DNA of 64,000 nt from Symbiodinium natans (GCA_905221605.1 CAJNDS010002104.1:459001-523000), one strand, 5' to 3'. Shown: positions 46,399 through 58,329, counted from the first letter of the stretch. A program made the numbers and translations. The notes: generated by a model from the letters alone, not told the origin.

Positions 46399-47745
46399 CT
46401 CCACAATCTCCGTCAAAATGGCATCGAAAAGACCTCGCTCACTCGGTTTGAGCATTCAACCAACTCCCAACGTAGCCCTGGCAGGGAGCATGCTCGTCAA
46501 ACCTAACTAAGTCTGCACAGGGTGTCATGAAATCTGCTTTAGTCCAAGGCACGCGTTTTGAGCTTATTGCTCTGGGCAACGACTCCGTTGCCGTGGACAC
46601 CGTCGCACTGCCTTGGCAAGTTGAGACGGTTGTAGTGAAAGAGATAGGTCAGACAGGGGATGAGGGTTTAGGGTTTAGGGTTTAGGTTCCTGACGCATCC
46701 CCGTTCCTCTCAGGTCCTGGCCATACAACCGGCACTCCACTCTCCTTGACCTAGCATGCGCCGGCACACACGCTGTTGCGTACTTTGTCCCAAGAACGAC
46801 AATGCAAGCTGCAGTCCTGCACCCCCAGACTCCGCACTTCATTGCTCATAGGGTTTAGGGTTTAGGATTTAGGGTTTAAGTTGCTGAGCTGTCAGCCGCT
46901 TGGATGTGGCCGGGGAGCATGGCCTGTTGACAGCCATACGCCGATACTCAAGACCCATTCTGACAGCACTCAAGACGGCCAGGTCTTGCATGCGGTAAGT
47001 GAACCCTAACGATCAAAGGACGATTTAAAAAATGCAAGGGAAGAGGGTTCATCCATCTACCTGGCGGGCACAACTCGGATGTGTTTTTCTCTGCCAGCTT
47101 TAGAATCTCCTCAAACAATCTACCACCATGGAGCCCTACACACATCGTCACACGCCAGCATGCAGACATCTGCCGCTCCTCAGCCTTTCCAGCGCCATAG
47201 CGAGTGATGAGCATCAGCCTGCTCTGATGTGCAGGTGGGCGCATGCATCGGCCATGTACCCACAAGGTCCAACCATGCAGAACTCCGAGTTGAAGTTGCC
47301 TGCCCTCTTCCTTGTTGGGGTTCAGAACCTCAGGCTATCTAAGCTGGAAAAACACAACTTGCAACTGCCTAGTAGGCCTTTTTTCAACAGACGTGACAAG
47401 TCGGATATCATGGCGGCATCCCCCGCATCCTCCACATCTTAGGCCGCTACGGTGACCAACTCTTTCAGCTCCTCATTCTTCATGGACGGTCCTTTCGTCA
47501 CATGTGAGGCGAATCCGAAAGTGATGTGCCCACAGCCCGAACCGCTCTAACGTGTTGCAGTGAAGTGGAGGCCACAACGTTGCTTCTTTTCCAACGCAAG
47601 AGGCACAAGACGCCAGAAAACGCTAGATCGAGGCGCCGGCCAACTTTCACACCGATGGGGTTTGCAATCCCCCTGAAGTACTCAATGTGCCCCTTGGCAG
47701 GATTGCGCGTCACCCCGTCTGAGACAAACTTCAGTCCTTTGCATC
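46399..47745 (-). CDS. Class II DAHP synthase, middle exons
   Basis: First enzyme of the shikimate pathway, plant/microbial class II type. Exons: 47641-47745 (GHIEYFRGIANPIGVKVG), 47451-47491 (PSMKNEELKELVT), 47300-47328 (VLNPNKEEG), 47174-47218 (RLMLITRYGAGKAEER), 47061-47119 (LFEEILKLAEKNTSE), about 46553-46607 (CDGVHGNGVVAQSNKLKTR) and 46399-46433 (LFDAILTEIVE). Joins 1-2, 2-3, 3-4, 4-5 and 6-7 keep phase; the join 5-6 is uncertain. Donors are GC for three introns and GT for the others. The family motif CDPMHGN is altered to CDGVHGN. No exon with the C-terminal CDPRLN motif follows; that motif is instead at 23055-23105. N-terminal exons are not found. It may be a diverged paralogue or a decaying copy. 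Confidence 0.8.
46663..46880 (+). repeat. Two short TTTAGGG arrays
   Basis: 46663-46688 and 46850-46880, both inside the presumed DAHP synthase intron between 46607 and 47061. Confidence 0.88.
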
Positions 47746-48352
47746 CTGGGGAGCATGCGCAGTCAAGCTGTCTTGTGCGATCACCAATCCAGACCTTAAG
47801 TGCTGTGCTTGCTCGCTTGCTCTTGCTGTGACGAGTATGGGGTGGGCATGGGACTCCACTGTGGACTTAGGATACCCGCTATCCTCTGCAAGCTGCGGCC
47901 CACCATTGCATACAGGGCCTGAGGGAGGCCTGAGCAGCTGCACCATGCCCGGAGCATCCCGTGGGTTTGAGGTCCCGGCCAAGTGCGCACTCAGGTTATA
48001 GAATTTGGAGCCGGAAGGTCGCGTGAGGGATTCCTTGCAAGCCCCAGCCCTCGAACCGAAAGTTGCCACACAGACATGCCGCGTACTAGTGGGATGTTCT
48101 AGGCTGGTTTGGTGCGTTCTCCTCCAGATCAAGCTGCATGGCCTCGTGGGACGTGAAGAACCTTGGAAGTATCTTGCAATGGAAGCGACAGTGCCACAAA
48201 GATCTACAAAACGTGAGCTGCATGTGAATGAAGTTGAGCCGAACTCACAGGCCGCAAAGGTTGGAGGGTGCACTAAGATATCGTGGCATGGCCCCATAGA
48301 GATAAAACTGCATACATATACATAAGTAAAACAGACTAAAGACGCATGTGCG

Positions 48353-48355
<3 letters not shown>

Positions 48356-48385
<30 letters not shown>
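48356..48385. repeat. (TA)n microsatellite
   Basis: About 12 TA units followed by GTGTGTGTG. In 47746-50424 several frames are open on both strands but none could be supported as a gene. Confidence 0.9.
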
Positions 48386-48389
<4 letters not shown>

Positions 48390-50326
48390 GTGTGTGTGGG
48401 CAGTTTGACTTAATCTACCACCGAGGCTGCAGCTCCGATGTGTCGGCCGTGATCGGCTTGACGCTAATCGCCTTGCCGGGCGGTTGTTGCGAAGTCACGC
48501 CGCTTCAGGCAGCCATCTCATGGACACAGGCAGCAATGGAAAACAGTTGAAAAACTCAAAAATCCGACTTGGGGCTGCTGAGGCACATCTGAACTTTTGA
48601 CAGGCCCCTCATGCCCCCCAGTGCTCCACTTGCAACTTCTACTTCTTCAAGGACGGCGCGCGGGCATCCTCGACGTAGCTGGTGTAGTGCCTCATGTGCA
48701 CAAAAAGCCGGCGTCTGCAACTGCAGATTCTCTTTCACAGATCTGCGGACCCAGACTTGCCATGATTGCGGAATTAGAAAGCAGGGGGGCGGGTTCCAGC
48801 TCTTTCCGAGCCCGTTCAGGTGCTCACATATGGGCTCAAGGTGCACGAGGGCGCAAGCTTTGAGGCTCTCCCATGAAGCCGAAGCACTCAGATGCCTTGA
48901 GCTCGCTGACCTCAGGCTTGGGATGTCAACTGGAGCTTTAAACAATGGTGGGCTATCTCGGGGGATTGGGCCAACGTGGGGGAATTCATCAACTCCTTCA
49001 GAGTTCGAAGTCACAGCTGATGAAGAGAAGAGACTGTCATCTAGGGTCTGATCTCGGATCTGACTGGGCTAGAGGAGGGACACTAGAACTAGCTAGCACA
49101 GTGCCATTGCCAACTCCGATTGTGCGGCAGGACCTTCATCACGATATGTCACACTCCTCAACCCGCCTTCCTAAACGATTCGTCGCAACAACAAGATTGT
49201 TGAAGCATCGCAATCTGCGCCTAATCGGCTTAATCCCTCGCATGTCCCCACTTCCCACTGCAAGACCGCACAAAGGTCCAGGCTCCAACAGTCTGCAGTG
49301 GCTGGTGGTCACCGCTGGAAGCATAGCCCCTCAGGAAATTCAGCGTGGCGGCCGAGTGCCAGTATCCTGGACGTGACAGGTAGCGGGCTTGAGAATATAG
49401 CCATATGCTAGGGTAGTACTGTGTACCTTAAGAAGACGAAGTGTATACTATATTACCATAAAAATGTAACAATAGATTAATCTTTCACATAAACATACTA
49501 TAATGCAATATAATGTTACAGCAACCGCGGCATGGTTGGACTTCATGAAATCAAGGCGTGCGCTCACAGCTATGGAGGGCAATCAGCACCATTTCGCCCT
49601 GCTCGCCATGCCTAGAAGGAGGCGTTCTGGATCCCACTTGCGGTCTTTCGGCTCGAAGCCTTTGGCAAATCGGAAACGCTGTGCATCCGCGCCTTGCATG
49701 CCTCTGTAGTCCCAAAGGGCCACACTGGCAGCATGATGAAGCTCTCACACGGTTGCAGACTGGCCGCCGTTGATATTGTCACCCTTGAAGCTCATAATCT
49801 CTCCGTGACCTCAGGCCCGTTGAGCACAAAATGCTCTGATTCTTGAAAAAGGGCTGCTGGGCGGAGGGTCATGGAAGATCCATGCGCTCAAGTGCATGTG
49901 AAGGACATCGCGACCTGCAATGGCCAACTCAGCATCATGAGGTTGTGGGGGCAGACTCCAGAGGCAGAGATTTGCTGGGACTCAAGGTCCCCGACCCTCG
50001 ACCACCTCTGTTGGCTTCGAGCGGGGCTTCCCGTACTGTCCTGCACTGCAGGGAAGCACTCGTGCTTGCAACAACCCAGGATGCGAAACATTACTTTAAA
50101 ATGGGGCAGGGCATGTTCGCAACGCAGAGCACCCAGGATCGCGCGGTTGCCTGCGACTCGGCAGATCTTCAAGGTGGGCCTGCGCTGGGTGCCTACTCGT
50201 GTTCTCCAGAAGCATACAGTGTGCAAGGCCACCGCTCCCCACTGCGAATCATGCAAAGTCAGACCCGTTGGTGGATGCTGAAAAAAAAGCACACAAATCC
50301 ATGGTAAATCCCTAACAGCCCACTAG

Positions 50327-50376
50327 CCCTAAGAACCCTAAGAACCCTAAGAACCCTAAGAACCCTAAGAATCCTA
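50327..50376 (-). repeat. CCCTAAGAA array
   Basis: A homogeneous run of a 9-bp variant of the telomere motif (CCCTAAGAA), six units. Confidence 0.9.
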
Positions 50377-50424
50377 CTAACCCCAAAAAAACCCTCACAA
50401 CCCCCCAATAAACAACAACTCAGC

Positions 50425-51339
50425 ACGTCTGAGCTCGCCGACTTCGCGCTGATGTGCTCCACGATCATGCCTCCCGTGGCTTCCGCAAAAATCTTTCGAC
50501 CATAGGGTTCTTGCAATAAGGGCTAAAGCCGTTTCGGGAATACTTAAGGGTTAGGGTTTAGGGCTTAGTGTTTAGGGTTCAGGGTTTAGGGTTCAGGGTT
50601 CAGGGTTTAGGGTTTAGGGTTCAGGGTGTAGGGTTTAGGGTTCAGGGTTGGAAAAGTGAGGGCCTTTTTAAAGATCCAGGCCCAACTTCAAGGCCTGCGC
50701 CCTAACCCGAAGCCCTAAACCCTTGCACCCCTAAACCCATCCCCAAGAAGCCCTGATGCTGTTGCAGGGCTGCCCAGGCACCCATCTGCAGGATGAGCTT
50801 CAGCTGCTGCTCCAGGCCTCAGCCCCAGTACATCGAGGACACATCGGGAGAGAGCAGGGTTCTTGCAGGATCTTGCTCTAGTTTACGCGAAGTCGCTGTC
50901 GGGAAGGTGTAGCAACAGTCATCTCATAGGGTTTAGGACCTTTAGGACCTAGGGTTCAGCAGCTTCGAGATCATCACGCCCATGGGCAGGCCAAGGAGGA
51001 GATGTGTTTGAAAGGGGAGACCCACGGACACGGCCACATTCTTGCTGCCCGGGGAGAGCACGCTCGCCCTCGCAGTCCATGAAGCGCTCGGCCTCAAAAG
51101 AGTGCTAAGGGCGAGCTGAGGGTTTAGGATTGCGCAGGGTTGAGGGTTTAGGGTTGTTTAACTTGGGAGGAGCTTTCCGGTCCTCCTGAATTCTCCCTTG
51201 CTGCATACCACTTCTTCGGCTCAGCAAGAGGCGCAGTCACCTCCTTGGACGATAAAGCGCTCACCTCTGCCTGCCTCGTCACGACACCAGAGCGCAGCCC
51301 GGAATCCCACAAAGCGTAAGACCGGATTGCCCCTAACAA
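50425..51339 (-). CDS. Exon chain of an unrecognised gene
   Basis: Four - strand segments look coding. 51150-51330 reads SYALWDSGLRSGVVTRQAEV, then LAEPKKWYAARENSGGPESS. About 50955-51068 reads SVLSPGSKNVAVSVGLPFQT, then LLLGLPMGVMISKLLN. About 50780-50812 reads EQQLKLILQMG to GTGCCT. 50425-50510 reads PYGRKIFAEATGGMIVEHIS. The second segment is hydrophobic. Order and strand fit one gene, but not every join was verified and no family is recognised. Confidence 0.4.
50547..50650 (+). repeat. TTTAGGG array rich in TTCAGGG variants
   Basis: About 13 units, with TTTAGGG and TTCAGGG mixed. It lies inside the exon chain 50425-51339. Confidence 0.92.
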
Positions 51340-51479
51340 GTACGCAGTCTAGCGTAACATCGAGCTTCTGGATATGAGCTAGACTGACACGCGCTTGAGG
51401 CTTGCTTCGGCATGTTGTCCGGCATTCTTACACAGAGCCTCTCAGCACAGGCATGCGCGATAAGCGGCATGCCCTGATT

Positions 51480-53378
51480 CGTTGCAGAGCTGCCGAGCGC
51501 TTGCTGGAATGTGAGTTGCACCCGCAAGCAACGCAACAGAAGCAAGGCCTCTGCTAAGAGCGCCTTCAGTCGTTCACACTCCTTCGGCTGCACCTAAGCC
51601 AACAACTCAGACCAAGCTGCTCCCGAAGGTGTACATATTCCATGTGTTTCCCTAACACACATACACACATACATACACACATACACACATACAGATATAC
51701 ATACTGTACATATGTATGTATATATATATATATACATGCTTCTGTATATATTGTCTGCAAGCGGTTGCCATAACCCCATTGGTGGCAGCTCCCAGCTCTC
51801 GACATCCGGACAAACTAGGCGATAGGCTAATGGCGGCAGCTTGCCGAGCTTGTCGAAGACCTGCATAACAGTCTGAAATAGTCTGCAGAGTCTACCTTGC
51901 GAGGCTGGACGGTGTGGACCAGATTCGATGCCCAACCAGCACGAAGTGATGGATGATGGCACACACAGCTTGCAGGGAGCCAGCCTTGTCCGCCACAGCC
52001 TTATCCTCCCATTCGGCCATCTGGTGCTTTGGCAAAGTCCTCAAACATCGGTGCTACTTGCAGCGCGCAGCACTCCAGTTAGCACCATCTGCTACCTACA
52101 CGTTTACCACCTTTGGACCACTGCCTATTATCCTCCACCACTCCGCCCGAAGCCCACGGGTTTCGACTCGCGGTTGGTCTTAATTAGTTTGTTTTGTTTC
52201 GCAAGTTCGCACGCAGGGATTCATTCTGCCACGCCTTCAGCAGGAATGCCGTTATCGGTACAGCCTGCAACGCATCAAATAGCTCGGTATCCAGAAGCCT
52301 CCAGGAGCTGGGAGACCATGTTGCCGGCATGATGAGGACGTCCTCAGGGCAAAAGACATCACATAACTCGGCACCCGCGTGGTGGCTCAATCTGCATATC
52401 ATTGGGGGCAGCGAGAGACCAAAGCCATTTCGAGTCAGGGTAAGCAAATCAGCATGAGCAGCAGCAGCAGCAGCGGCACTGTTTGAGGCCGCTGCAAGAC
52501 TGAAGACAGAGGCGGAGCGTCTCGACTGAGGCTGTTTTCGGCTTGAGCCAGCAGGAGCCATTGCAGTGCACTGCTGAGTACCTTCCATCAACAACTCGAA
52601 GCCTAGTCAACGTACCCACATGATTGGGAAGCACCTCAAACTTCCTCTCGAGCCCAGTCAACCAATGTTCATATACTTCGATCCTCCCCACCTCAAAGCG
52701 AACCAACGTGGAAGCCATCCTGTCCCTGTACAGATTATTCAGGATATTTCGCTGCAGGGACTCTGGGACTCCGGACTGTGCGGGCTTCTTTGGGGGATGG
52801 AGACACAGGCCAAGAGTCTGGTAGCGAGGAGAACTGTTGGCTTGCAATCAAACAGCCCCACACCGATGGTGGGGAAAAGCAGGGGTCTAAATTCATCAAC
52901 ATCCCGGCTGTGACAAACCTTGGAAGTCGTGCAAGCCCTCCTCCACCTACAGCCGTGCCCACAAAGGATTGAATGTTCAGGGTGTTTAGGCTCCGGTAAA
53001 CGAGCAACGCAGAGCTCATTGAACGGTCCAGCGATCTCGGCCCGTTTCCTTTGTTCACCCGATCGGTCATCAAACTTATTCTTGAAGTCGACTTCGGATG
53101 ACTGTCTCGTCGCCTCAGGCTTCGGCTTAAACATGTGTCGTTAAATCTTAAATCTCGGCTTCGGTCGCACGATGACTTGAGAGCGCATGGCTTAACTGCC
53201 TCGATCGCGAAGCTATGCGAAGCTCTTTACATCAGCGCTCACTGCATGTTCCGTGGGTCCAGGGCCCACAGGTCCGGAACTGTAGCAACCCATATGCACC
53301 CATCGACGACACGAATTTTGGCGGTCATCGCCCTTATCTTACTCGAACTTTACATTTTTTTCTCGCATGATCTGACGG

Positions 53379-53409
<31 letters not shown>

Positions 53410-53711
53410 CGCGTTTTTCTTTATATTGTTCTATAGTACTTCTTGCTATCCTTTTCTTACCCTTCCTTGCCGGGATCCGCACGGAACTCCTCACGCTTCG
53501 TCGCGGCCATGGCCCCACGGAGCTTGCGCTGCGGCGCCGCCGCGAAAGCTTCGCGGACCTCGCCAACATATCTTTGTCTACATGAGGGGTTTCCGAAAGG
53601 GGGGATCTCGGCCCTTACTCACCTCATTGAGCTTATCTCGGTTTTGGAAAAGAAGGCCGAAATCCCGGCTATCTTGAATCTTGAATCTGGATCCGGGCCG
53701 TGTATTCAAAA
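51480..53711 (-). CDS. Multi-exon gene, unrecognised, with leucine-rich stretches
   Basis: The best part is a phase-consistent chain. 53623-53711 (KIQDSRDFGLLFQNRDKLNE, donor GTGAGT) joins 53461-53558 (VREAFAAAPQRKLRGAMAAT, then KREEFRADPGKE, donor GTAAGA). That joins 53243-53332 (MTAKIRVVDGCIWVATVPDL, then WALDPRNM, donor GTGAGC). Further - strand segments look coding: about 53000-53110 (SSEVDFKNKFDDRSGEQRKR), 52600-52680 (GLERKFEVLPNHVGTLTRLR, LRR-like), 52190-52370 (WRLLDTELFDALQAVPITAF), 51765-51880 (MQVFDKLGKLPPLAYRLVCP) and 51500-51590 (RLKALLAEALLLLRCLRVQL). The donors here are canonical, unlike those of the kinase. Whether all pieces are one gene is inference. Confidence 0.45.
51656..51735. 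repeat. (CACATA)n and (TA)n microsatellite
   Basis: ACACATACACACATACATAC-type units followed by TATATATATA, in a presumed intron of the 51480-53711 gene. Confidence 0.92.
53384..53410. repeat. (TA)n microsatellite
   Basis: About 12 TA units inside the presumed intron 53333-53460. Confidence 0.9.
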
Positions 53712-53786
53712 CTTGCAGAAAAGTGAATTGAGGTGAATAAGGATGGTGGTCCTCTCCCCACAACGCTGAAATCAAGTCTGCGGTGG

Positions 53787-53865
53787 TTAGGGTTTAGGGC
53801 TTTTTTGCCACCCGCCTAGCTGAGCCCAGAGGGCCACTCTGCAGGGACAAGTCGGGGACACGGTC
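53787..53865 (+). repeat. TGCCACCCG-type element beside a telomere motif
   Basis: GGGTTTAGGGCTTTTTTGCC leads into ACCCGCCTAGCTGAGCCCAG and GCAGGGACAAGTCGGGGAC. It is a diverged relative of the 160-bp element. Confidence 0.6.
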
Positions 53866-53908
53866 GGAGTGCTTCGCGTTTGAGAGAGGGGCGGGAATAT
53901 CAAAAGCC

Positions 53909-54138
53909 AGGGTTTAGGGTTTAGGGTTTAGGGTTTAGGGTTTAGGGTTTAGGGTTTAGGGTTTAGGGCTTTAAGGGGGGGTTTTGGAAGTTTGCACTGG
54001 GTCGAAAACATCGAGCGCGAAACGAGCCTTCTAACAGAAATTCCTGTGCGCTCAGCGGCGTTGCAGCTGAACCCTAAACCCTAAACCCCTAAACCCTAAA
54101 CCCTAAACCCTAAAACCCTAAACCCTAAACCCTAAACC
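53909..54138. repeat. TTTAGGG array facing a CCCTAAA array
   Basis: Nine units at 53909-53969 and ten at 54070-54138, inverted with a 100-bp spacer. No gene was recognised in 54139-55369. Confidence 0.93.
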
Positions 54139-55369
54139 TTTCTCTCACAAGCATGAAATTTGAAGTGTGAGGGAAGCAAGCCACACAAGAAGAAGTCAGA
54201 ATGAAGCTGCATAGATCTGGCTACTAGTTCTAGTTGCAAGCTATGTGCAAAATGATGTCGCTGCAGCCGTCAATGCAAAAACACGTCTGCGCGTCGAGAG
54301 ACCTGTGCCATGTCCCGCCCTTTCTTCATACTGGTGTTTAAAAGGGAATGACGGAATTAGGCACCTTATATCCCCCTATAGCACTGTACCTTTCCCTCAT
54401 TTTCAGACGAAGAACCAGGGGTCTTCAGAGGCTTGTCGCGTTGTTTTGCAAGTCTTTGGGGAAATCTACACACAATATCGTGGCACTGCTCGCCCTCATG
54501 CTGCAAAAATGCATGCATGACATGCATACCTGCATGCACAGCTTTAACACCATGAACACGATCTTGATTGCAAGATTGTTCCGCCCGAGGCGCGAAATCC
54601 ATGGTGGACTGCCACGACTTGGATTTCGGATTCAGGACCTGACAGAGATCAACATGTGGCTTGCACATGCTGGGCACCGCTCTTCAAGAACCCAAGGCAA
54701 AAATCACGCGCATGCTCCTGGTTCTGTCGTGGTGCCAGATACTCTAGTCACCCCAATGCCAAAAGAATCAAGCCCAAAAGAAGCAGCCTCATAATGGCCC
54801 TCCTGCTTGATGAGATGCAGCTCACACGGGATGCCAGCACACGTGGCAGAGACCTGAAGTCCGCGCTTAGATGACAGATGAGAAATACCTCCTCTGTTGA
54901 AAGGAAGCGTGTGCATCTAACAGAATTTTCCTTTCAGGCTACAGAACACAGTTCATGCGTCTATCACATATGCACCCAAGGGCCAGAAAGCGGATGGACT
55001 GCTCTGGAGGTACCACATCATCCACGGAGCCGTGTACCAAGCCTGACAAATCCGTGTCCTCCCTCGGTTCAAACAATGACTGGCATTTGCCAGGTTGATA
55101 TTGCATGACAATGTTCTTGCTTCGATGTTTTGTAACATGCGTTTCTTGTAGCGCTTACTTGACGGTAGGGCTTCTGTGATTTTACTATGATCTTTCTTTT
55201 TATGACCATCCTGTGAAACTATGCCAGGTGACAGACTGTCACTTTTCCGTCTTTTCACCCGTGTGTTTCCTTGAGAATGATCGGCAGAAGCAAGAAACCA
55301 AACCTACTTTTCTAGTCAAAGTGGCTTGGAAGCGCCCGTCACCAGACATGAGCAACTTTCGTCCCCTTA

Positions 55370-55553
55370 AAACCTAAACCCTAAACCCTAAACCCTAAAC
55401 CCTAAACCCTAAAGCCTAAAGCCTAAACCCTAAACCCTAAACCCTAAACCCTAAACCCTAAACCCTAAACCCTAAACCCTAAACCCTAAACCCTAAACCC
55501 TAAACCCTAAACCCTAAACCCTAAACCCTAAACCCTAACCCTAAACCTTAAAT
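55370..55553 (-). repeat. Long CCCTAAA array
   Basis: About 26 units, nearly perfect apart from two AGCCTAA units. It is the second longest array in the window. Confidence 0.97.
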
Positions 55554-55672
55554 CCAAAACTAGGGAAGTAATGACCTTTGGCCCGGCCTATGCGTGCCTG
55601 CGGAGCGACGCCTCTTTGAGCCTCGCTGCCTGGGATGTTCAGATCGACAGCGCCGGTGGAAGACGTGATGTT

Positions 55673-55701
55673 TTAGGGTTTAGGGTTTAGGGTTTAGGGT
55701 T
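55673..55701 (+). repeat. TTTAGGG array
   Basis: Four units running into the T-run of the 160-bp element copy 2. Confidence 0.93.
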
Positions 55702-55860
55702 TTTTTTTTGCCACCCGCCTAGCTGACACTGTGGCCACATTGCAGGGACTAGTTCCGGGAAAAGGTGTGCACTCAAGAAGAAATTGCCTTTAAAGCCAGC
55801 ATACACATATGCGGGAAGCGATGGGGATCCGGGACAAACCAAGGTGAGGAACCCCCAACT
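55701..55860 (+). repeat. 160-bp dispersed element, copy 2
   Basis: Near-identical to 38572-38733 (differences such as CCACATTGC for CCACGTTGC). It is enclosed by TTTAGGG arrays on both sides. Confidence 0.88.
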
Positions 55861-55862
55861 TG

Positions 55863-56120
55863 GTTTAGGGTTTAGGGTTTAGGGTTTAGGGTTTAGGGTT
55901 TAGGGTTTAGGGTTTAGGGTTTAGGGTTTAGGGTTTAGGGTTTAGGGTTTAGGGTTTAGGGTTTAGGGTTTAGGGTTTAGGGTTTAGGGTTTAGGGTTAG
56001 GTTTAGGGTTTAGGGTTTAGGGTTTAGGGTTTAGGGTTTAGGGTTTAGGGTTTAGGGTTTAGGGTTTAGGGTTTAGGGTTTAGGGTTTAGGGTTTAGGGT
56101 TTAGGGTTTAGGGTTTAGGG
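55863..56120 (+). repeat. Longest TTTAGGG array
   Basis: About 37 units over 258 bp with a single deviation near 55997 (TTAGG). It is internal to the window, with ordinary sequence beyond it, so it is not a chromosome end. Confidence 0.98.
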
Positions 56121-57238
56121 AAGACCCCTTGGCCCACGACTTCTGTTACAGGGTTTAGCCGCAATGCAATCTAAGGATTCGTTTAGCTAATCTTTGACCT
56201 AGCCTCACAGCGAGCCCCTCCACACCCCTCATCATCCATCCCATCATGCGGGCCTCGCAGAGAGTTCACGCGGCATGGAGGCAGCATGTCAATCGGGGAT
56301 ACTTCTCGTCTCAGTTGCAAACCCCAATTCAGAACATCAAGGAAGCTCTACAACTTGCATGAGGTGCACCTCAACACACAGCAATTCACAGCTTCACAGC
56401 CCTGAAGGCATCGCTTCTGGAAGCTTGGGTCTTGCCCGAAGTGGCCGTGAGAAGGATTTTCGACCATTTTGACTACGACTGTACTTTGAGGGCTTTTTCT
56501 GTGAGGTGGCAGGGACGCCTTTTTTTTGAATGCAGCAGAGTAGCCGCAGGCTGTAGGTGTCGCGGTAGCTTAAGAAGCGCTGCACGGCACCGGCTCCACC
56601 TCAAAGGGGCTTGGCCGGGTTTCTATGCATCGCTTAGATACAGCTCCGTAAACCCTAAACCCTATACGGGGGCAACCGAAAGGGGAAAAGGGGAAGGAAT
56701 CAACCCTTGACAGCTGCCTATGATATGAACTTCGCAGATCGAACCAGAAACAGAAGCACCCAACCCCAAGGGGACAGGCTAAGGGAGAAGGGACGGGACC
56801 ACTACAACCCGTTAAACCCAACCCCAACCACACGGACTTTTTTAACAAGGGCGGACGGCTCTGGGCCATCTTGAGCCAAATAAATAGCGGGTTTTTTTGC
56901 AACCCTTCCAATACTACCTTTATACAAACTGCAGCTCCGCACTCCTTTGGAGATGCTGCAAACAGGCCAAAAGCTGTCTCTTCCTGACAGCAGCCAACTG
57001 CTTTTTGGACGTCCCACAGACGTCGCATCCCTTTTTTGGGCTTGCATATAGTGGTTTTACGTCATCCAGGACGATTGAATTAAATCTCTCGAAACCTCAT
57101 TGGGTAAAACTTTCTACCATCAGGGATTTCCTAACCCTTGATGGTAACCACCATACTTTCAGCACATTGGCTGTTCCAGCGCACCTGTCTTCAGAAAGAG
57201 AAAAAACCACTCCAGCATCCATTCACACCATCCAGTCA

Positions 57239-58062
57239 TCACTTCTTTTTCTTCCGGTTGGCGTCGATGCTTAGATGAAGTCGTAGCAAAACATGCTCCA
57301 GGTCCGACACTGTAAGAACGGGATCCAGTACACACATGAATCGAGGAGATCAACCCCTCTCTCTTTGCGTCTTCAATAGCTTTACAGGATTGCTCCAACT
57401 CCGCATCCACAGTGGTAGACGCTTGTGCATCCACGTCAGAGGAACGATCCTTTGCTTCAGGACCTTTCACCTTTGCCTTTCTTCTTCCTTGGACTTTGAC
57501 CTTTCTCCATATTTTGCGCTTTGCTCGAAACAGCCGTCTTTGTGCGCGTACATGACGAGGGCTTTTCTTCTAAAACCACTGCCTTGGATGACGATCCACT
57601 CTTCTCAGTGTTCACAGGCTTCTTCTTGGGCTTTGGAACCAGAAGAGTATAGGGATCATCAGTTGCAGCAGTCTTCCTCTTCTTTTTGGTCTTTCTCACC
57701 TCCTCGTCCACGATAACCTCTGTCTCTGAGGTTTCCGGTACCTCTTTTTGAGCAGGAGTGTCCTTACTGGACTCCCTTTCCAGGGACCTCTTTTTGCCCC
57801 TTTTTGAATCGCTCCCTTCTTCCAGGTTAGCGCGTTGAAACCATATCCTCAACTCATTGATCCACTCCTCGACCTCTTCCAGCGAAATCTCGTATGACTT
57901 CACTATCTCGAGCTTGGAGATTGCGCAAGCTCTATAAAAAGCTATGGGCCGCATCGTGTTTGTTTTAGTTAAGCTATGGAGCAAGTCGTGTTTTGCCTCT
58001 GTGCTCGCCTCTGCCGGACGACCCCTCTCTTGAATGTAATGGTTTTTGGGAGTCGTCGTCAT
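57239..58062 (-). CDS. Lysine-rich hypothetical protein, split by a frame change and a possible 22-nt intron
   Basis: From ATG at 58062 (MTTTPKNHY) the frame reads HDLLHSLTKTNTMRPIAFYR, then a helical VEEWINELRIWFQR, then a long Lys/Ser/Glu-rich tail (KTKKKRKTAATDDPY) to TGA at 57457. Just before that stop, a shifted frame takes over (EAKDRSSDVDAQASTTVDAE, then KREGLISSIHV). A GT..AG stretch of 22 nt near 57293-57314 would then join it to LSDLEHVLLRLHLSIDANRK and a Lys-run stop. This looks like one gene with a recent indel near 57460 or a very short intron. The basic tail suggests a nuclear protein; the family is unknown. Confidence 0.5.
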
Positions 58063-58069
58063 GATGATA

Positions 58070-58122
58070 TCGATCCGGGGATTCCCGAAATTTTCGGAAA
58101 ATTTCGGGAATCCCCGGATCGA
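58070..58122. repeat. Perfect 26-bp-arm palindrome and relatives
   Basis: Arms 58070-58095 and 58097-58122 are exact reverse complements (CGGGGATTCCCGAAATTTTC). Degenerate copies of GATTCCCGAAATTTTCGG follow to 58245. They overlap the 5' side of the Lys-rich gene. Confidence 0.93.
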
Positions 58123-58329
58123 CCCCGGATCGACCCCAGTCCGGATATTCCCGAAATTTTCGGAAAATTTCGAATCCGGGGATTCCCGAAATGTCCGGAA
58201 CATTTCAGGAAATATCTTGAAATTTGCCGAAAATGTCGGGAATCCCCGGTGTAGCCAAAAGAGCAGCCAAATGGAGCGGAAGAGGAGAGGGGGCATACGA
58301 CGGCGCTGCCGCAGAGCCAAAATGAGGCC

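Noticed and set aside
47731-48387. 218-codon - strand frame upstream of the DAHP synthase exons
   Set aside because: It is out of frame with the enzyme's exon at 47641-47745 and shows no family motif; most of it is probably intron.
55863-56120. A chromosome end
   Set aside because: The array is internal, ordinary sequence continues on both sides, and arrays of opposite orientation lie nearby.
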